From Lottia gigantea (taxonomy: Eukaryota > Mollusca > Gastropoda > Lottiidae), in assembly GCF_000327385.1 (NCBI RefSeq), contig NW_008707048.1, positions 191,086 through 255,085 of the forward strand: 64,000 bases of DNA, given 5' to 3'. Within the stretch, counting starts at the first letter, position 1; every line of letters starts with the position of its first letter. A model generated the notes under the pieces. It did not search any database and was not told the DNA's origin. It worked only from the letters and a program-made list of their open reading frames with translations. The position numbers were made by a program, and so were the translations under genes. This document shows positions 12,412 to 31,100 of the stretch, one piece after another.

Positions 12412-15400
12412 ATGCCTCGTTCTGAGTTTTCACATCATTTCTCAAGGGTTCATGATATTCCACCAAAATGTTGGAAAATTGCAGGTAATTTCTTTTCATA
12501 GCTTTAATGCAATTACCCAGTAAGCTATTTTATATTTTCAGATTGTAAAGTGTAACATTGTAGCAATTTTTTTTAGAAATCTTATGATTTTTATATGTAA
12601 GACATTTGTAGTCACATAAAATGGTCTCTTTGGGGCTTTGCAAAAAGATAAAGATAAGAGTGTTAACATCATTATGTTAATGGTTGATCTATTTATCTAG
12701 GATTGGTAGCTGTAAGTGTTATTAGCGCAAAAGTAATAGTAAAATTGGTAAAAAGACGAAACCGAAGACTGAAAATTAAAGGAAAGCAAGATGAGTTGAG
12801 AGAAGCAAAAGCCAGACTAAAACAGCAGCTACAGAATGATCAAGTAAATTTTTATCAACTGTCCACAAGAAAAGAATGAAACAAACCATTTTTATTTGGA
12901 TCACAACTTAAGTTCCTCAGGAGCCTTTCTACCAGCTGGTATCTGACCAGACCTCTTCACATTGATCTTTTCTGAATTATCTCTACCCTTTTATAGGTAG
13001 ACTGAAAAATGAGGAATATGACGTAATTCATGGTCCCCAAACTATTACATGCTGACCAATATTCAAGCCCATGACCATGTTTTATTTGATGTAACCCAGA
13101 GTTTCTCAAGTTGATTTGCAAAATATGTTTTTGTTTTAGATAACTAAAGAGAAAAGTGAAAAAATAACTCGACTCTCTATAACTGAACTACAAGCTAAGT
13201 TACAGAAGGATGAATTGAAGGCAGTAGATGTATTAAAAGCTTATCAATTTAAGGTTTGTTCCAACAATATTTTTGCATCTCCAAACTCCAAATCTCAATG
13301 CTGACATCTCAATTGAGTTTTTTGATCTGTGCATGTAACAGTAAAAAGTAACTGTATGCAGAATTACAATGTTTATCTTATAGGCATTAGAAGTTAATGA
13401 AAGTACAAATTGTATTGTTGAACCTATAGTGGAGGCTGAGGTAAGGTTCATTTCTTTTTAAATTTTGAATCTGTACTATGAAATTCAAGATGGTTGTGAA
13501 TGCAACTGGTCCAATGATATTTTTAGAAACTTTTTGAGCTCCATAATCATAGTCAATTTATTTTCAAGCTCTTAGCAGATATGACTGACTTTTTGACATC
13601 ACAAGTTTTGACTTGTGTCTATTGAGTAGGTTTATAACTCCAAATTTAAATCTTTTGGTGGTGTATTTTTTGACAGTGTAATTTTATTGAAAAAATGTAA
13701 GTTGAAAATTTACTAAGAATGAAGCAAATAGTTATGGATTGTTTTTTTAATCTATAAAGTTTGTTACCTTGTAGGCTTGGGCAAGAGATTTGGATAAAAT
13801 GAAAGGACCTAAAGGTCTTCTTCATGGCATACCATTTAGTATTAAAGAATCTTATAACTTGAAGGTAACTATTTTACTTGACAATCAACTATATGAAATT
13901 GCAATCTGACCAAAAAACAGATTTAGATGTTCCCTTGGAGGATCTTTAATATGCACAAACTGTATCCAATCTGTACTGCTAGACTCCTTTTCATACTTTT
14001 ACCTCCAAGCTCCATCTCCAACCAGAAGCACAATTTTGTGACAAGAACTATCACAAGTTATGGCTGATTAAGTAGATCAACAGGATGAAAAATTCCACAA
14101 ATATTTTAGGGTTATGATGTAACTGCTGGTTTAAGCTATTTTATACACAGACCAGTTGATAATGATGCTGTTTTAGTTAAGGTAAGTTAGCCAAATCAAC
14201 TCTCTCTGTAACAGAATGAAGTAAGTTCCGTATGTTTCTTATTAGCCAATGACTTGATTCAGTTAGCAGACGACAACCCACCTTGTGGGAAGATTGTACA
14301 GAGGGTTTCTAAATTTGTTATATGTATTGGGGACAGTTAATTTTTCAATCAGGCGTACGTCTATGGTTCCTTCAATTCAACTAAAACGAAGTATTTGTTG
14401 ATGTCATTCATCATTCATGCCTTATGTGATAAAGCAAACACTTTTTTTTGTGGAATTTCAGGAACCAATAAACATTATATAAAACAAATTTATAAAACCT
14501 CTTTACAATCCCTTTAAGAAAGGAGACAAATCTTCCTCCAAACTTAAGAGTTTTTACTGTGGCCTGTGTGCTTGAATTTCAATTTTCTTTATAGGCTATT
14601 AAAGATGCTGGTGGTATACCATTTGTTAGAACCAATATACCACAAACAATGTACACGTATGTATTCTAATATCATTGTATTCTTATATTATCAAGTTGTA
14701 TTGTTATATTGTATCACATCATTAAAATCATGTATTGCTGTTGGTCATTCTTTTCATGATGAACATATAAACTGCAAAATATTTGCCCTTTTTCCAAAAT
14801 TTATCATTTATTAATGATATCATAGGACAAAACAAAGTTAACATCCCATTTTTCTTTACAGATATGAATGTTCCAACCCAATCTATGGTGTAACAACTAA
14901 CCCACATGATGCCTCAAGGTGCCCAGGTGGTTCAAGTGGTGGAGAGGGTGCTATTATTGGTGGTGGTGGTTCTATTGTAGGAATAGGATCAGATATTGGT
15001 GGAAGTATTCGTATACCATCTCACATGTGTGGAATTGCTGGATTGAAACCTACAGTTCAACGTTTGAGGTGAGTCAGAATATTTTTCCATTTCCATTTAT
15101 ATTAGAAAGGTTACATAAAACTATGGCTTCTACCATTCCAATTTTCTGTGTAACATCTGTGATTGCTGTAATTCCAGAAAATATACCAACCTGATATTAA
15201 ACAGACTTTCTTTCTTTACCTTCTGCTAAGTCATATTCGGTTGAAATTGGTATTCTTGTTATAGAAAGTACAATCTTCACATGTATTTCCCATGAGTTCC
15301 CAAATATCAAAAATAGCCAAGAGTCATTTTTGATATATTAAATTCAAAATTAGTGGCAAGATCATTATTAAGGTAGTTACATTACAATTAACGATTAATT

Positions 15401-18400
15401 TTTTACATACTGATGAGAATTTTTGAAATTTTAGTGGTAGCAATACTTTCCATGATACTGATGGTCAAAGAAATGGTAATTATTTTTAATATACTCCCAC
15501 ATCCCACAGCCCACATACAATGGGTGTATATTGTCATCACACTTCATATATTTATAGTCCGTCTGTCTAGTTTAACTCAAAGAGTTTTTTTTTTTCATTT
15601 TTAACTCAGCTGTATTCTTATTTTTCATCAATCTTTAGTTCATTTGATAAGGCAATTCTTTTAAAGAGTCCACATAGCTAATAATGTTTCTTGAGTATAC
15701 ATTTTTCATTATCTGACTTAAAAAAATAAAAGAAAGAAAAATCCTTATTTGAAAAATTTCAATATGGTTCTCAAGGATACTGTCTGCCAGCTTGTGTTTG
15801 GCAAGACCTCATGGAATTGATTTTTTCAAATTACCTCAGTCATTTACCTTATACTTTTTCAATGTCATCAGGCCTTTGTCGGCAACTAAGATTAGAGCCC
15901 ACTTACTGACATAACTATATGCTCTAACTGATTTACAGTCTGTCCCATCAACATGACAAGTTACGCACCATTCTTGTAACAAAACAAAAGACTTATCCCT
16001 CATGATGTCTTCATATCAAAATTGTCTACCAACTGCTGTTCTATGGGCGTATTCCACAATTGACACAATCTCTTCATATATCTTCTTTTGTAACTTTTTA
16101 ATATTGTGTGATCACCCACAGTTGTTAACTTTATATTAATATGCATTGGGCAATCATCATGCATTGGCAATTATCAAACAAATGGTGTGTGAGCTAACGT
16201 ATTTATTACAATAGAGCTTCATTCCTTATTAAATTCTATGGATTTTAAAAAAATTTGAAAGAGATTCCAGCAAATAGCCCTCTATATTAATTAACCTCAA
16301 TTAATACTCTGAAGACTTACAGCATTACTGACACCCTAAGTCAGTTTAAGTAAAGTATGTTTCCTATTTAGTGCTAGTTTTCAATAGTTAACTAACGAAG
16401 TTCTTATTTTCTGTTTAACAGTACTGCCATCTGTAGGACCAATGGCTAGGAGTGTAGATGGAGTTGTATTAGCTATGAAAGCATTCCTCAGTGAATCAAT
16501 GTTTACTTCAGATAATTACATACCTCCACTACCATTTAATAATCAGGTATAGTATTATACTACTTTTCTTACCGAGTATTCTCGAAACGATCTTAGCGCT
16601 AGGATGTCATAGGGTCTTAACTTTTTCTAGGGTATCCAAGTGCTAAGATCTTTTCTGGAATACGTGGCCAGGTTACCTGGTGAGCTTTCAATTACAAAAT
16701 TCAGTCTTTCAATTACACAGAATTCAGTCTCTCAAGTACAAAATTCAGTCTTTCAAGTACGAAATTCAGTCTTTCAAGTACAAAAATCAGTCTTTCAAGT
16801 ACAAACTTCAGTCTTTCAAGTACAAAATTCAGTCTTTCAAGTACAAAATTCAGTCTTTCAATTACACAGAATTCAGTCTCTCAAGTACAAAATTCAGTCT
16901 TTCAAGTACGAAATTCAGTCTTTCAAGTACAAAAATCAGTCTTTCAAGTACAAACTTCAGTCTTTCAAGTACAAAATTCAGTCTTTCAAGTACAAAATTC
17001 AGTCTTTCAATTACACAGAATTCAGTCTCTCAAGTACAAAATTCAGTCTTTCAAGTACGAAATTCAGTCTTTCAAGTACAAAAATCAGTTTTTCAAGTAC
17101 AAACTTCAGTCTTTCAAGTACAAACTTCAGTCTTTCAAGTACAAAATTCAGTCTTTCAATTACACAAAATTCAGTCTTTCAAGTACAAAATTCAGTCTTT
17201 CAAGTACAAAGTTCAGTTTAAAAGTACCTTTGGGTATGTTAGGAAACCTTTGCACTTTAAAAGAGATTGATGTTTGTTACATCAAAGAGGGATTGTCTTT
17301 GACATTTTTTAATCTCAATTAATATCTATGGATGGTTTAGGTAGGTTATTGTTCTCTATTTAAGGTTTATGAAAGTAAGAAACCATTACGTATTGGATAC
17401 TACACCTATGATAATGTTATACATCCAGTACCAGCTTGTGTTAGAGCTGTTAAAGAAGCTAAGACTGCACTGGAAAAACTTGGTCATACAGTAAGTACAA
17501 AAGACTATGTCAGTTTTTAAGTGGAAATTCAGTGGTTGTATTTGTTAATATAATTTCTAGAAAACAGTTATTTTCAACCAATCAAATTTACTGTTTCATT
17601 GTTATCGATACTCATGCATTATTCATGAAGTTTGCCTTGCACTGTCCAAGAGTAATGCATGGATTTATTTTGTTTTATTTTTTAGCTTGTACCATTTACA
17701 CCACCAGATGTAGATAAAGCATTACCCTTCCTATTTGTTACCAGTGTTTTTGGTGATAATTGTTATGAAATGGGCAAATATCTGTAAGTTCTAATATTTA
17801 ATAGAACTTGGTGATATGGTCCATTATCTACGCTAACTAACCAAAAGCAGAATAACTTTTCCTCTTATAGTCTTAGCTTGAAAGATTCTGATTGATATGG
17901 TTTTGTTCACATACAGCCAGTTCAAAAGGGTCCAAACTTAAAATCCAGAGGCCTTTTTCTCAAACAACTTAAGGGACAGGTGCGCCATTTTTTCAACCAA
18001 TAATACTTTAGTCTCAGAAACAGGAATGATTTAGCTAAGTCAATCAGTAATAGTGTTCTCAGTTTATCATCTAAATTTGAACATTCAAATCCATGTGGTG
18101 TCCAGAATTATCCAGAAGTTGAAAAGACCAGTCGTCTTCTTGAGACAGTCCCAAATATATAAAAGACATCTCAGAAATTCCTAGTTTGAGAAGTAATTTT
18201 GTGATATTCGTATATTTTTAGTACTTCTGAAGACTATTTACTTATATTCAAGACTCGAATCAACCCCCCAAAAATGGTGCATCTACCCCTTTAACTTGAG
18301 ATGATTCCATTCACTTGATATTTCAATCACTAAAGTTGATGTCCTTTAAAACCAATTTTAGCTTTCCACAGATGTTTTTATGGGATAGATTAAGATCTTC

Positions 18401-20463
18401 TTCATTGCTGAATTATTATTCTATTATTTAGGAAAAATGATGAAATAGATAAGACCTTCTTCCTTAACTACCATCTCTATCAAACAATTCCACGAGGTCT
18501 GAAAAAACTCTTAGCTTATATAGTTAGAATTAAGGTTTGATCATATACTTTTATTTTACTCTTTTCATTTTGCATCTTCAAGATTTTTCAGTAAATTTCT
18601 CAAATCAGGTTCAGTCGAATTCTGACCTCAAAGCACTAAAAGTTATGATAATTTATACATTGCAACCTGAAATTGAACTAAAAGTGGTCTGACACTAGTT
18701 AATGCTTAAAAATGAATATCCAAAATTCGCATATAATCCGTAAATATTTATATGAACAGAGCATTTCATTTGTTGAATATCTTGATGACTCTCAACATCA
18801 CAGCATCACAATTTTGTAAGATCATGGATAAAGTGAGTAATAACCTACAGAAATCACAGATCGCGTTATAATTTGATTATTCTCTAGTTCTTGTGAAATT
18901 TTGTATTTCTAGGATAGAGTTGCTGGTGACATCTTACTAAACAATGGTGTCTTGTAAGTAAAAGTATTTTTTGTAAAGATACAGCCTGAGAAGCAGTAAA
19001 CCTCAAATTATTTTGAGAAAACAGTAAACATTTTGGAGAATCACACTTATTCAAAGGCTACTACTTTTACTAGCGACGAAGTAGGCTACACAGAAATAAC
19101 CTCAGAAGAGTCAAACTAAGTAGACTGCTTAAAAATACCTTCAGAATCAAATGACACAGTTGGGAAATGAAAATGGCGTTCTTTCAAAGGATCTGATTTT
19201 CTAACAAATATTTCATATGTACCTTTTTAGATACACCCAAGATTGGTGGAATTTGGCCACCAAAATTAGTGTAAGTAGAAATGTTATGAGTTATCAGACT
19301 TTTTTTTTAGTAATTTATGATGGTGTTATTTGCTTTCCTGCCAAATGTTCTAATCCTTACAGAGCCTTCTTTATCAGATTTGGCATAAATTCACCATATT
19401 TGATGAGCTATATCAATATTGTAGTTATATAAAAATAAAGTTACACAGAAATGGAAAGATGAAAATTTAGATGCTGTATTGTCGCCAGGATTTGGTTGTA
19501 CAGCATTGCCATCTTACAAATCTGCTGAAGTTTCTAGTAAGTCAGAAGTTGTTAAGTTAACAGAAATCATTTCAAATAATTACCATTTTTCCAAACTTTC
19601 GCTCTGTTTTTTATTAGATTTTTTTTGGATATATCCTATTCTAACGATAGCATTTGTCAAATTAACCTTTTGACCTAACCTGATAAACACTATGGCACAA
19701 AATGCCACCACTGGAGAGGATAGAAATTTAATTAATTAAAATTAAGAAGCACAATTTGATTTCTTTTTACTTTTTCCACCATTTTCAGCTGTTTTATCCT
19801 ATACAACAATATGGAATCTATTAAACTTCCCAGCTGGAAGTGTTCGTGTTACCAATGTTGATCAACAAGATCAGTCTGATTTGAATAATACAGAAGTTTA
19901 TCCTGCTCAGAGTTTTATAGAACGTGAATTAAAAAAGGTAATATTAGAATTCCAAAGAATTATTTTTCTTGCCTGATTTTGCCATTTTGCTTGCATTTAC
20001 CTGTCCTTTTGTCTGTTTTTTTTTTATCAAAAGATAAATTTCAAATGGCCAAGTACTATATCGTCTGCTCATGAGGGCCAATTTAAAATATAAACACGAA
20101 TAATCCATTTTATCTTTAGGTAGTTTCAGTAGTTATCAACATAATGTAGGCTTGTATAGTCTGTATAGTTTCTATTACTATTTATTCTACCTAAAATAGA
20201 GTAGGACCTGGGTGAGCAGAAATATTAAGCAGAACCTGCAAATATTGGAGCTTTTGGGGTTGAGTGTCATTTTTCAGTTTGAGATCAAAGGTGGCTTATT
20301 GCTATACTGTCATAACGTGAGTGAAAAATCCCCAAATTTTGTTTTTCTATTTCAGTTATGTACAGATAGTGTTGGTTTACCAGTAAATGTACAGTGTATT
20401 GCTCTGCCATTTCAAGAAGAAGTGGTTTTACGTTTAATGAAAGAGATAGAGTTCAATGTATGA
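12412..20463 (+). CDS. FAAH: Fatty-acid amide hydrolase 1-like, membrane-anchored amidase
   Basis: This serine hydrolase cleaves fatty-acid amides such as anandamide at internal membranes. Nineteen exons: 12412-12484, 12701-12843, 13140-13253, 13384-13440, 13775-13864, 14110-14181, 14595-14656, 14862-15068, 15435-15475, 16422-16546, 17365-17490, 17686-17783, 18432-18534, 18760-18832, 18913-18953, 19231-19270, 19449-19536, 19789-19937 and 20356-20463. They encode about 602 residues. An N-terminal helix (GLVAVSVISAKVIVKLV, about 25-41) would anchor it. The amidase triad is intact: Lys153 (PFSIKES), cis-Ser228 (GGSSGGEGA) and nucleophile Ser252 (DIGGSIR). The spacings of 75 and 24 residues equal those of rat/human FAAH Lys142-Ser217-Ser241. 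The start is the first ATG after the 12400 acceptor. Overlapping polyadenylation signals lie near 20507. All junctions are in phase except exon 13 to 14, which is off by one base with canonical sites: a missed microexon, unusual acceptor or sequence error. Confidence 0.93.
14291..14517. mobile_element. Foldback family A, near-complete copy in FAAH intron 6
   Basis: The left arm begins with gattgtacagagggtttcta and contains caatcaggcgtacgtc. The right end reads ataaaacctctttacaatcc, the complement of the left terminus. The centre carries the family's 'gatgtca...tatgtgata' block. Confidence 0.65.
16570..16680. repeat. Foldback family B copy
   Basis: The left arm gaaacgatcttagcgctagg pairs with the right arm ccaagtgctaagatcttttc. 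A second copy with the same arms and the same following sequence (cgtggccaggttacc versus tgtcgcctggttccc) lies at 23005-23110. Both are in introns. Confidence 0.7.
16686..17222. repeat. Minisatellite with higher-order structure in FAAH intron 10
   Basis: The basic unit is about 21 bp (ttcagtctttcaagtacaaaa). Seven variant units make a larger 149-bp repeat, marked by attacac at 16712, 16861, 17010 and 17159. That is just over three higher-order copies. Because 149 is not a multiple of three, the same peptide repeats appear in different frames, which produces two overlapping open frames of 193 and 196 codons (FSLSSTK and QSFKYK repeats). Neither has splice support and both run inside an intron. 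Confidence 0.92.
17970..18300. mobile_element. Foldback family C copy in FAAH intron 12
   Basis: It starts near ttaagggacaggtgcgccat and ends near aaaatggtgcatctacccct, and the ends are imperfect inverted repeats. The interior phrases 'ttcaaatccatgtggtgtcc' and 'agaattatcc' recur in the copy at 61671-61912. Confidence 0.65.
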
Positions 20464-22450
20464 AAATACAGAAAATGAGTTGTAGTAATCTTCCCTTTAG
20501 TGCTGTAATAAATAAACTTAAGTATATAGTTGGTTTTCAGAGGTGATCTTATATATTTGTTATATTTCATTATTCTAGGTTATGCTTTTTTTATTAGTAA
20601 GCTAATAGTATTTAAATCTGCTCATACATATTTTTAAGCCAATTGTATGATTAGCCCTTATTTACTATTATGCAGTTGCTTGATAATGCTCATACTTATA
20701 TTATTGTATGATATTATACAAAAGATAATTATGTACAAAAATGCGCTATATACAATTGAAAAGACTCATACTGTGTTTTTATGACAATTAGATGTAGACT
20801 TGCTTTGTTTTTATATAAAAACTTAGTGAATACTATATTATAATTTTCATACATCGTAAAATACTGATATCGTAATGCTCATACTTTCTGAACTACTCAA
20901 CTATACAATGAATAAATAGTTCATACTACAGTTCATTGAACAAAGGTTGTCCTAATTGTTAAATATTTATTAAATGTAATGCTTATACTTTCTGAACTAC
21001 CCTATTGTAGGATAAGTAACTAATAGTTCATTTTATTGTACCTAAACAAAGAATCTCTTATATATACTAAATGTTTAATGTACTAAAATATGTAATGTTT
21101 ACCAAACTACTCAAAAGGTACTGTAATAAATAGTTCATACTATTGTACATGACTATTTCATGCTTAATATTTTGTGTACTTTTGTACTGATCTTAATAAA
21201 TGTAATGCTCATATTGTACAATGAATAATAAATGCTGGAGTATATGAACAAAGGTTTTCCTATTTATACTTAATATTTTATGTACTTTTGTACAGATCTT
21301 AATAAATGTAACACTCAAGATTTCTGAACTACTCAAACTGTACAATGAATAATAAATGGTGGAGTATATGAACAAGGAATTTGCTAGTGATGCTTAATGA
21401 TTAATGTACTATTGTAAAAGTGTTAACTACTCAAATTGTACAATGAATAACATATATATATCGAACAGTTTTTTTTTTTAATGCTCTTCTAATATTATGT
21501 CCTTATATATTATAAGTTCCTTATATTAAACATTGATTAGCCATTTTGAATTTAGCATAATTCTTATGCATTTGTTTAGATTTTTATGTACCGTACTTTT
21601 ATGGGTTGATAGCATTATTCTTAAATAAAATATATAACACCAAATGAATTTTTCAATAGCATTAAACCTCGATATTTCTAGGGTAAATTCCTTCTACATG
21701 AACTTACTACCTTGAATGAGTTCAATTTGCCAAGTTAGCTATGATGTTACAATAGGCATCACATCAAAATAAATTAATCCAACCACTTTAGAACTAAATC
21801 ATAGAAATGGACCTGTGGATAGATTGCTGTCTCATTTACCATTTCATTGTCTATTTCATGGACTTAAAGTCTACTTAAGTTCACCATTTATTTCAAGATT
21901 AAAGTTTGCAATATGTATAGCAGAAACATGATTTCATACAGACTTCATTCCTCTTTTAAAGTTACTTGTGGTCTGAAGCAATTTCACAATCTGGAGGAGG
22001 AAAAGGTGTAGGTATTCAGGTTGATCTTGAAGTTTATGTGAAGTTTATGGTGTCTTTTTCTTAATAATTTATTGTAATTCTTATAGTTAACTATTTACAA
22101 CTATGAAAATTTTTCATTTATTTTAATTTTTAAGACATGACAATATATCAAGGTGGAAAGAGAGACACAACTGTCAAACTTGAAAAAAAAAATTGTTCAA
22201 GGGAGATAATAAAATTCGATCACTAATGCTGTCAGACAACAAATATCTTTGGATTTTATTATTGAAATCTTGAAGAATCATAAGGCCCTATATAACTTAA
22301 GAATACTTAAGCCTAGTTAGACTACAAGGCTATGTAGTTGATTATTTTTCAGAGAAACTTCATTAGTAGTTTGATTTTAATTCCTGAGGGCTATCTCCAT
22401 TTTTTTTGATTAGTTTGGAAGACATAATTTCTTGTCAACAAGTTAACAAA
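20464..22450. other. Intergenic region between FAAH and AADAT
   Basis: It holds the FAAH 3' untranslated region with overlapping AATAAA signals at about 20507-20516. Beyond that is a degenerate minisatellite (listed separately) and AT-rich sequence to the AADAT start. I see no further gene. Confidence 0.6.
20660..21470. repeat. Degenerate tandem repeat, about 105-115-bp period
   Basis: The phrase 'gtaatgctcatactttctga' with 'actactcaa' and 'tgtacaatgaataa' recurs at about 20877, 20980, 21093, 21202, 21308 and 21420. That gives six to seven diverged units. The divergence between units points to an older array than the 506-bp one. Confidence 0.75.
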
Positions 22451-27149
<4,699 letters not shown>

Positions 27150-28181
27150 TAAAATATTATTATATCAAATCAAACTAACCTACCATACTACCTATATATA
27201 GAACAGAAGAAAGCCCACATCTACTTGACTGCTGTTCCAAAAAATTGTGTCACTTACACATGGACTGATATTATTACAAAAAAGGGACGCTTATGACAAA
27301 AAATACAAACAAAAATATATTTATGACAACTGAAAATCCCCACCTGTGAGTGTTGTCTGAAAAAACCCGTCCCATCCCCCCAGAGCATGCCCATTTTCAA
27401 ATAATCATTATTTGCATAATTCGTGTTCAGCTTTAAGAAGCAAACCTATTTTCACATTTTCAGAAAGAATGTCCGCCAGCTACCAGGATATAAAGAGCAG
27501 CTGTAGCTGATTGATTTCATTTTATAGTTTTTATTAATTCTACCAACTGCAAGATTACTTTTCTTCCCACCAATTTCTCTATTTTTTAAAGGGATAACTT
27601 GAAAACGTTTGCTTAACCAGCCGATAGAGCTCAAAATCCAGCTAATGCAGGAGTCTTGGTAAACGGTTGTTCGCTAACCTGAAGGTTCAGGGCAACTTCG
27701 GCATAGGTTGAGATAATACCCTTCGGAATTTTCAATTCAATTCCCCCCTGTCATTGTCAGTGGAGCTGACATCCCCCCTTTCCCGCTATAGGCTACTTTT
27801 ATGCGCTTCTGCCGATAGTTTTACCCCCAATTCAGCCAGTCTGCCGCTATTTGTACCCCAGATCCGCGAGGGTGGCGCTGTCATTGGAAATAGTGATCGG
27901 ATTTTAATTCCGAAAAGAGCCCTTACAGTTCTACGGTAGTATCTTCTAGTTTTAGCACCCTCCTCTTCCTCCCACGCTGTTGCAACAGGGGTTGTAACGC
28001 TTTTGTTGTCTGTGAACTTGGAAGTGCAACTAATGACGTCGTTGTCTAATGACGTTGTTGTAAACAAGCAATTCAGCCATGAAGATCAATATTTTTTTTT
28101 GTGGGGAGATGACCGAAAAAATCCAAAATAAAAAGGCTACAGTACCTGGGAATCATGCATTGGAAAATCAAGATTTTCATC
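27150..28181. other. Intergenic region between AADAT and the first lipase
   Basis: I see no gene. A GC-richer block at about 27740-28060 carries short pieces shared with other spots in the window (ctatttgtaccc, tatgcgcttct; compare 30190 and 47690) and is probably an old dispersed repeat. The 93-codon minus-strand frame there has no splice or domain support. Confidence 0.5.
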
Positions 28182-31100
28182 ATGAAATCTGCTGTAGCAC
28201 TACTGTTCCTTGCCGGTACCAATGGTAAGTTTTTCTATCATATTACATACCGGTAGGCCTACTTTATCCTTTGATAACCATAACTTTGAACAGTGCTTCT
28301 CAACCTTTATGATCCTTGTCAAGGAGAGATGTCAAGGTCCTTAAGTTAGAATATTGAGCTTGGCTTTCTTGATCTTCTGGAACTAGCTTAATTCCAGATT
28401 GCCTCTTTTCCATGCACACTAAAAAAAGTAAGAAAGTTTTGTGCTCAAATTAGGATAGTTTTCGGTGCTTCGGTGCTTCACATAACCTGTTGCTTTCCTC
28501 CAGGTGGAGGTTCAACGATTTCATATTTTGGTCTTTTTATTCTTATTTTATCTTTAAAATTAGGCCTTTTATTCACCAAAGAAGAATGTTATCCGCCCTA
28601 TGGATGTTTTGATAACAATTCGCCATACGACAACACTAATGACGTTCCAGTGAAACCAAGTGAAATTGGACTGCAGTTGGCTTTAAATAACCGAGCAAAC
28701 CCAAACCTTACTAATCCAGATTTCTTGAGCCCCACAGATGCCGCATCTGTAACCAACAGCAGATTCGATGCATCCAAAAGGGTGGTGTTGATCATTCATG
28801 GTTTTCAAGGAAGTTTCATAAATCCCTGGGCTTTGTCTCTGGCAAATGGAATATTAGCGGTCGTAAGTAAGCTATGTAGTGAAGACTTCAATGAATTTTT
28901 TGTAAAATAAAATGCAACTTTGCAGAAACCGTCGACAGTAAAGTTGTCGAGTGTCCTCTCACTAGGCAAACTCGCTGTCACTTTTCATGAAAAGTTTAAT
29001 GCAAACAATTAATGCTGAAATCACTGCTTGGTAATTATGTTATACTTCTTTTAATATTTCACTTTCAGAATAGATATCCCACTTTGAGTACGCCTCCATA
29101 ACAAAGGACTATTTTGGAGAACGATCTTGTAGGCTAATTTTCATTGCTTTCCTTTATATATATGTCAGTTAAACTGTTTTGTTTTAATCCAATTGTTGAC
29201 TGACCGGACGTCGTGTTTTCATTCTGAAATGTGACAAGGGTAGATGAAATATATTGACTACCATTGTCCCCTTTACAGGACGATGTGAATGTAATTCGTG
29301 TCGACTGGCACGGAGGAGCTAAAACTAAAAGTTACAAACAAGCAACAGCTAATACCAGATTGGTTGGTAAAATGATAGCTGTTATGTTAACCACCATTCA
29401 CGATACAGTAGGAACATCCTACAAGCATATGCATGTTATTGGTCATAGCTTGGGATCACATATAGCTGGTTATGTTGGTAAATTCCTTCCCGATTCTTTA
29501 GGCAGAATATCAGGTAGGATAATCCATTTTTACATTGAACCAGCCATACAAGTATTGTGGCCTTGTCTGATGATCATTGAAGACTCCTCGGGAAAAAAAG
29601 CGAACTCCGTCGGAAAGACTTCATCATTTGGACCTGTCAGACACTTCCGCATACATTATTGCAATAAGGAGCAGTAAGCTTATACTAGATAGTATAACCC
29701 TTTGTATTCTATATAATTTTGTATCTGTTTTGAATTATGATTTCAGGATTGGATCCTGCTGGTCCCAGATTTGCAAGATCTGATACTCGTCTTAGTCCAT
29801 CTGATGCAACGTTTACTGATGTGATACATTCTGATGATGATACTATGTTTCAATTAGGTATATTATTCAATTTTCTTCGTTGTTGAGTTGTCAACTACTG
29901 GTTTGGATTCTGAGAGGTTGCTGTTTAAAAATAACCAAGGAACAGTGACGGTGCTATAAAAAAAAAATAAATGTACCCCCACTTTATTTTTAACAAATTT
30001 TTAAAATATGATTTTTATAGGTTTTTGCCTCAAAATATGTGTCAGAATGCACTAAATCAATTCAATTTTTTCGAAAACTGTCTTTGGAGATCCCTATCTG
30101 ACGTTCCCCGAGAAACTTGTGACTATAATGCCTCAACAGAGTTGCCGCAATTTGAATTCAGCCTCGACCGTTGTACCTCCCATTGAGTCAGTCTACTCCC
30201 TATTTGTACCCCCTGTCTTGGGAGGCCACTTCTAAAGCATAAACCTACACTGGGTGCAAATATCCACCCATATATCTTTATATCTCAGACCGGGCGATCT
30301 CGATATCACTAGGTGATCATCACCGTTTGATCTTGATGTCGCTGTGTGATCTCGTTATCACTAGGTGATCATCACCGTTTGATCTTGATATCATTATTTA
30401 GGATGGGGTACTGGGGTGCCGATGGGTGATTTAGATTTTTATCCTAATGGTGGAGAAAATCAACCTGGTTGCAGCAAAAGTATTTGGGAATATGTTTCCA
30501 ATTTACTCTTTGATTTTGGGGGTAAGTTAAACTTTCTTGTTAATATTTTAGTCATATTCCTTCAGTGTTCATTGTTATTGTGATTCTATTATATCAATAC
30601 TGTTATTGGCAGCACGGGACCGTGGTAGTTCTTTGGCTTACCTATCTTCGATCCGGATTTCGATCCCTGCTAGCCCAAAATAGCAATAGTTGATGCAGGT
30701 CGAAAGGGTTGAGATGGAAAAATCTAATCATTTTTGGTTGAGTCTCCTGCTACATGCTGCGCACCCAAAGACCCAGAAAAGTTAGGACATTAAAGGGATT
30801 GTAAAGAGGTTTTCTACAATTTTATGTGTATCGAGGACACTGGTGGCATCAATTTGCACCATTCCAATTTTCAGTCAGACGTCTTGTGTAATGACGTCAC
30901 TTTTCACTTAATATGCTTGTAATACATAAGGCCCTTCGAGATTGAGGTTTTGGTAATATGTTGATGATGTTCTAAATCTACCTCGTGGCTAATTGCTGTA
31001 TACAATTGTATATGGAGAATATAGCATAGAAACTTGTATTATAAGATATCTATGATGTAAAGAGCTTGTTTCCTATTTCAAATAATTTACTTAGAAATTT

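Noticed and set aside
16640-17270. Two overlapping plus-strand open frames of 193 and 196 codons with Ser/Gln/Lys peptide repeats
   Set aside because: They are the direct translation of the 21/149-bp minisatellite inside a FAAH intron. They have no splice sites or start context and share no property with a protein family.
27754-28067. Opposed 61- and 93-codon frames in the GC-richer block between AADAT and lipase A
   Set aside because: The block shares short pieces with other non-coding repeats of the window. Neither frame has splice or domain support.
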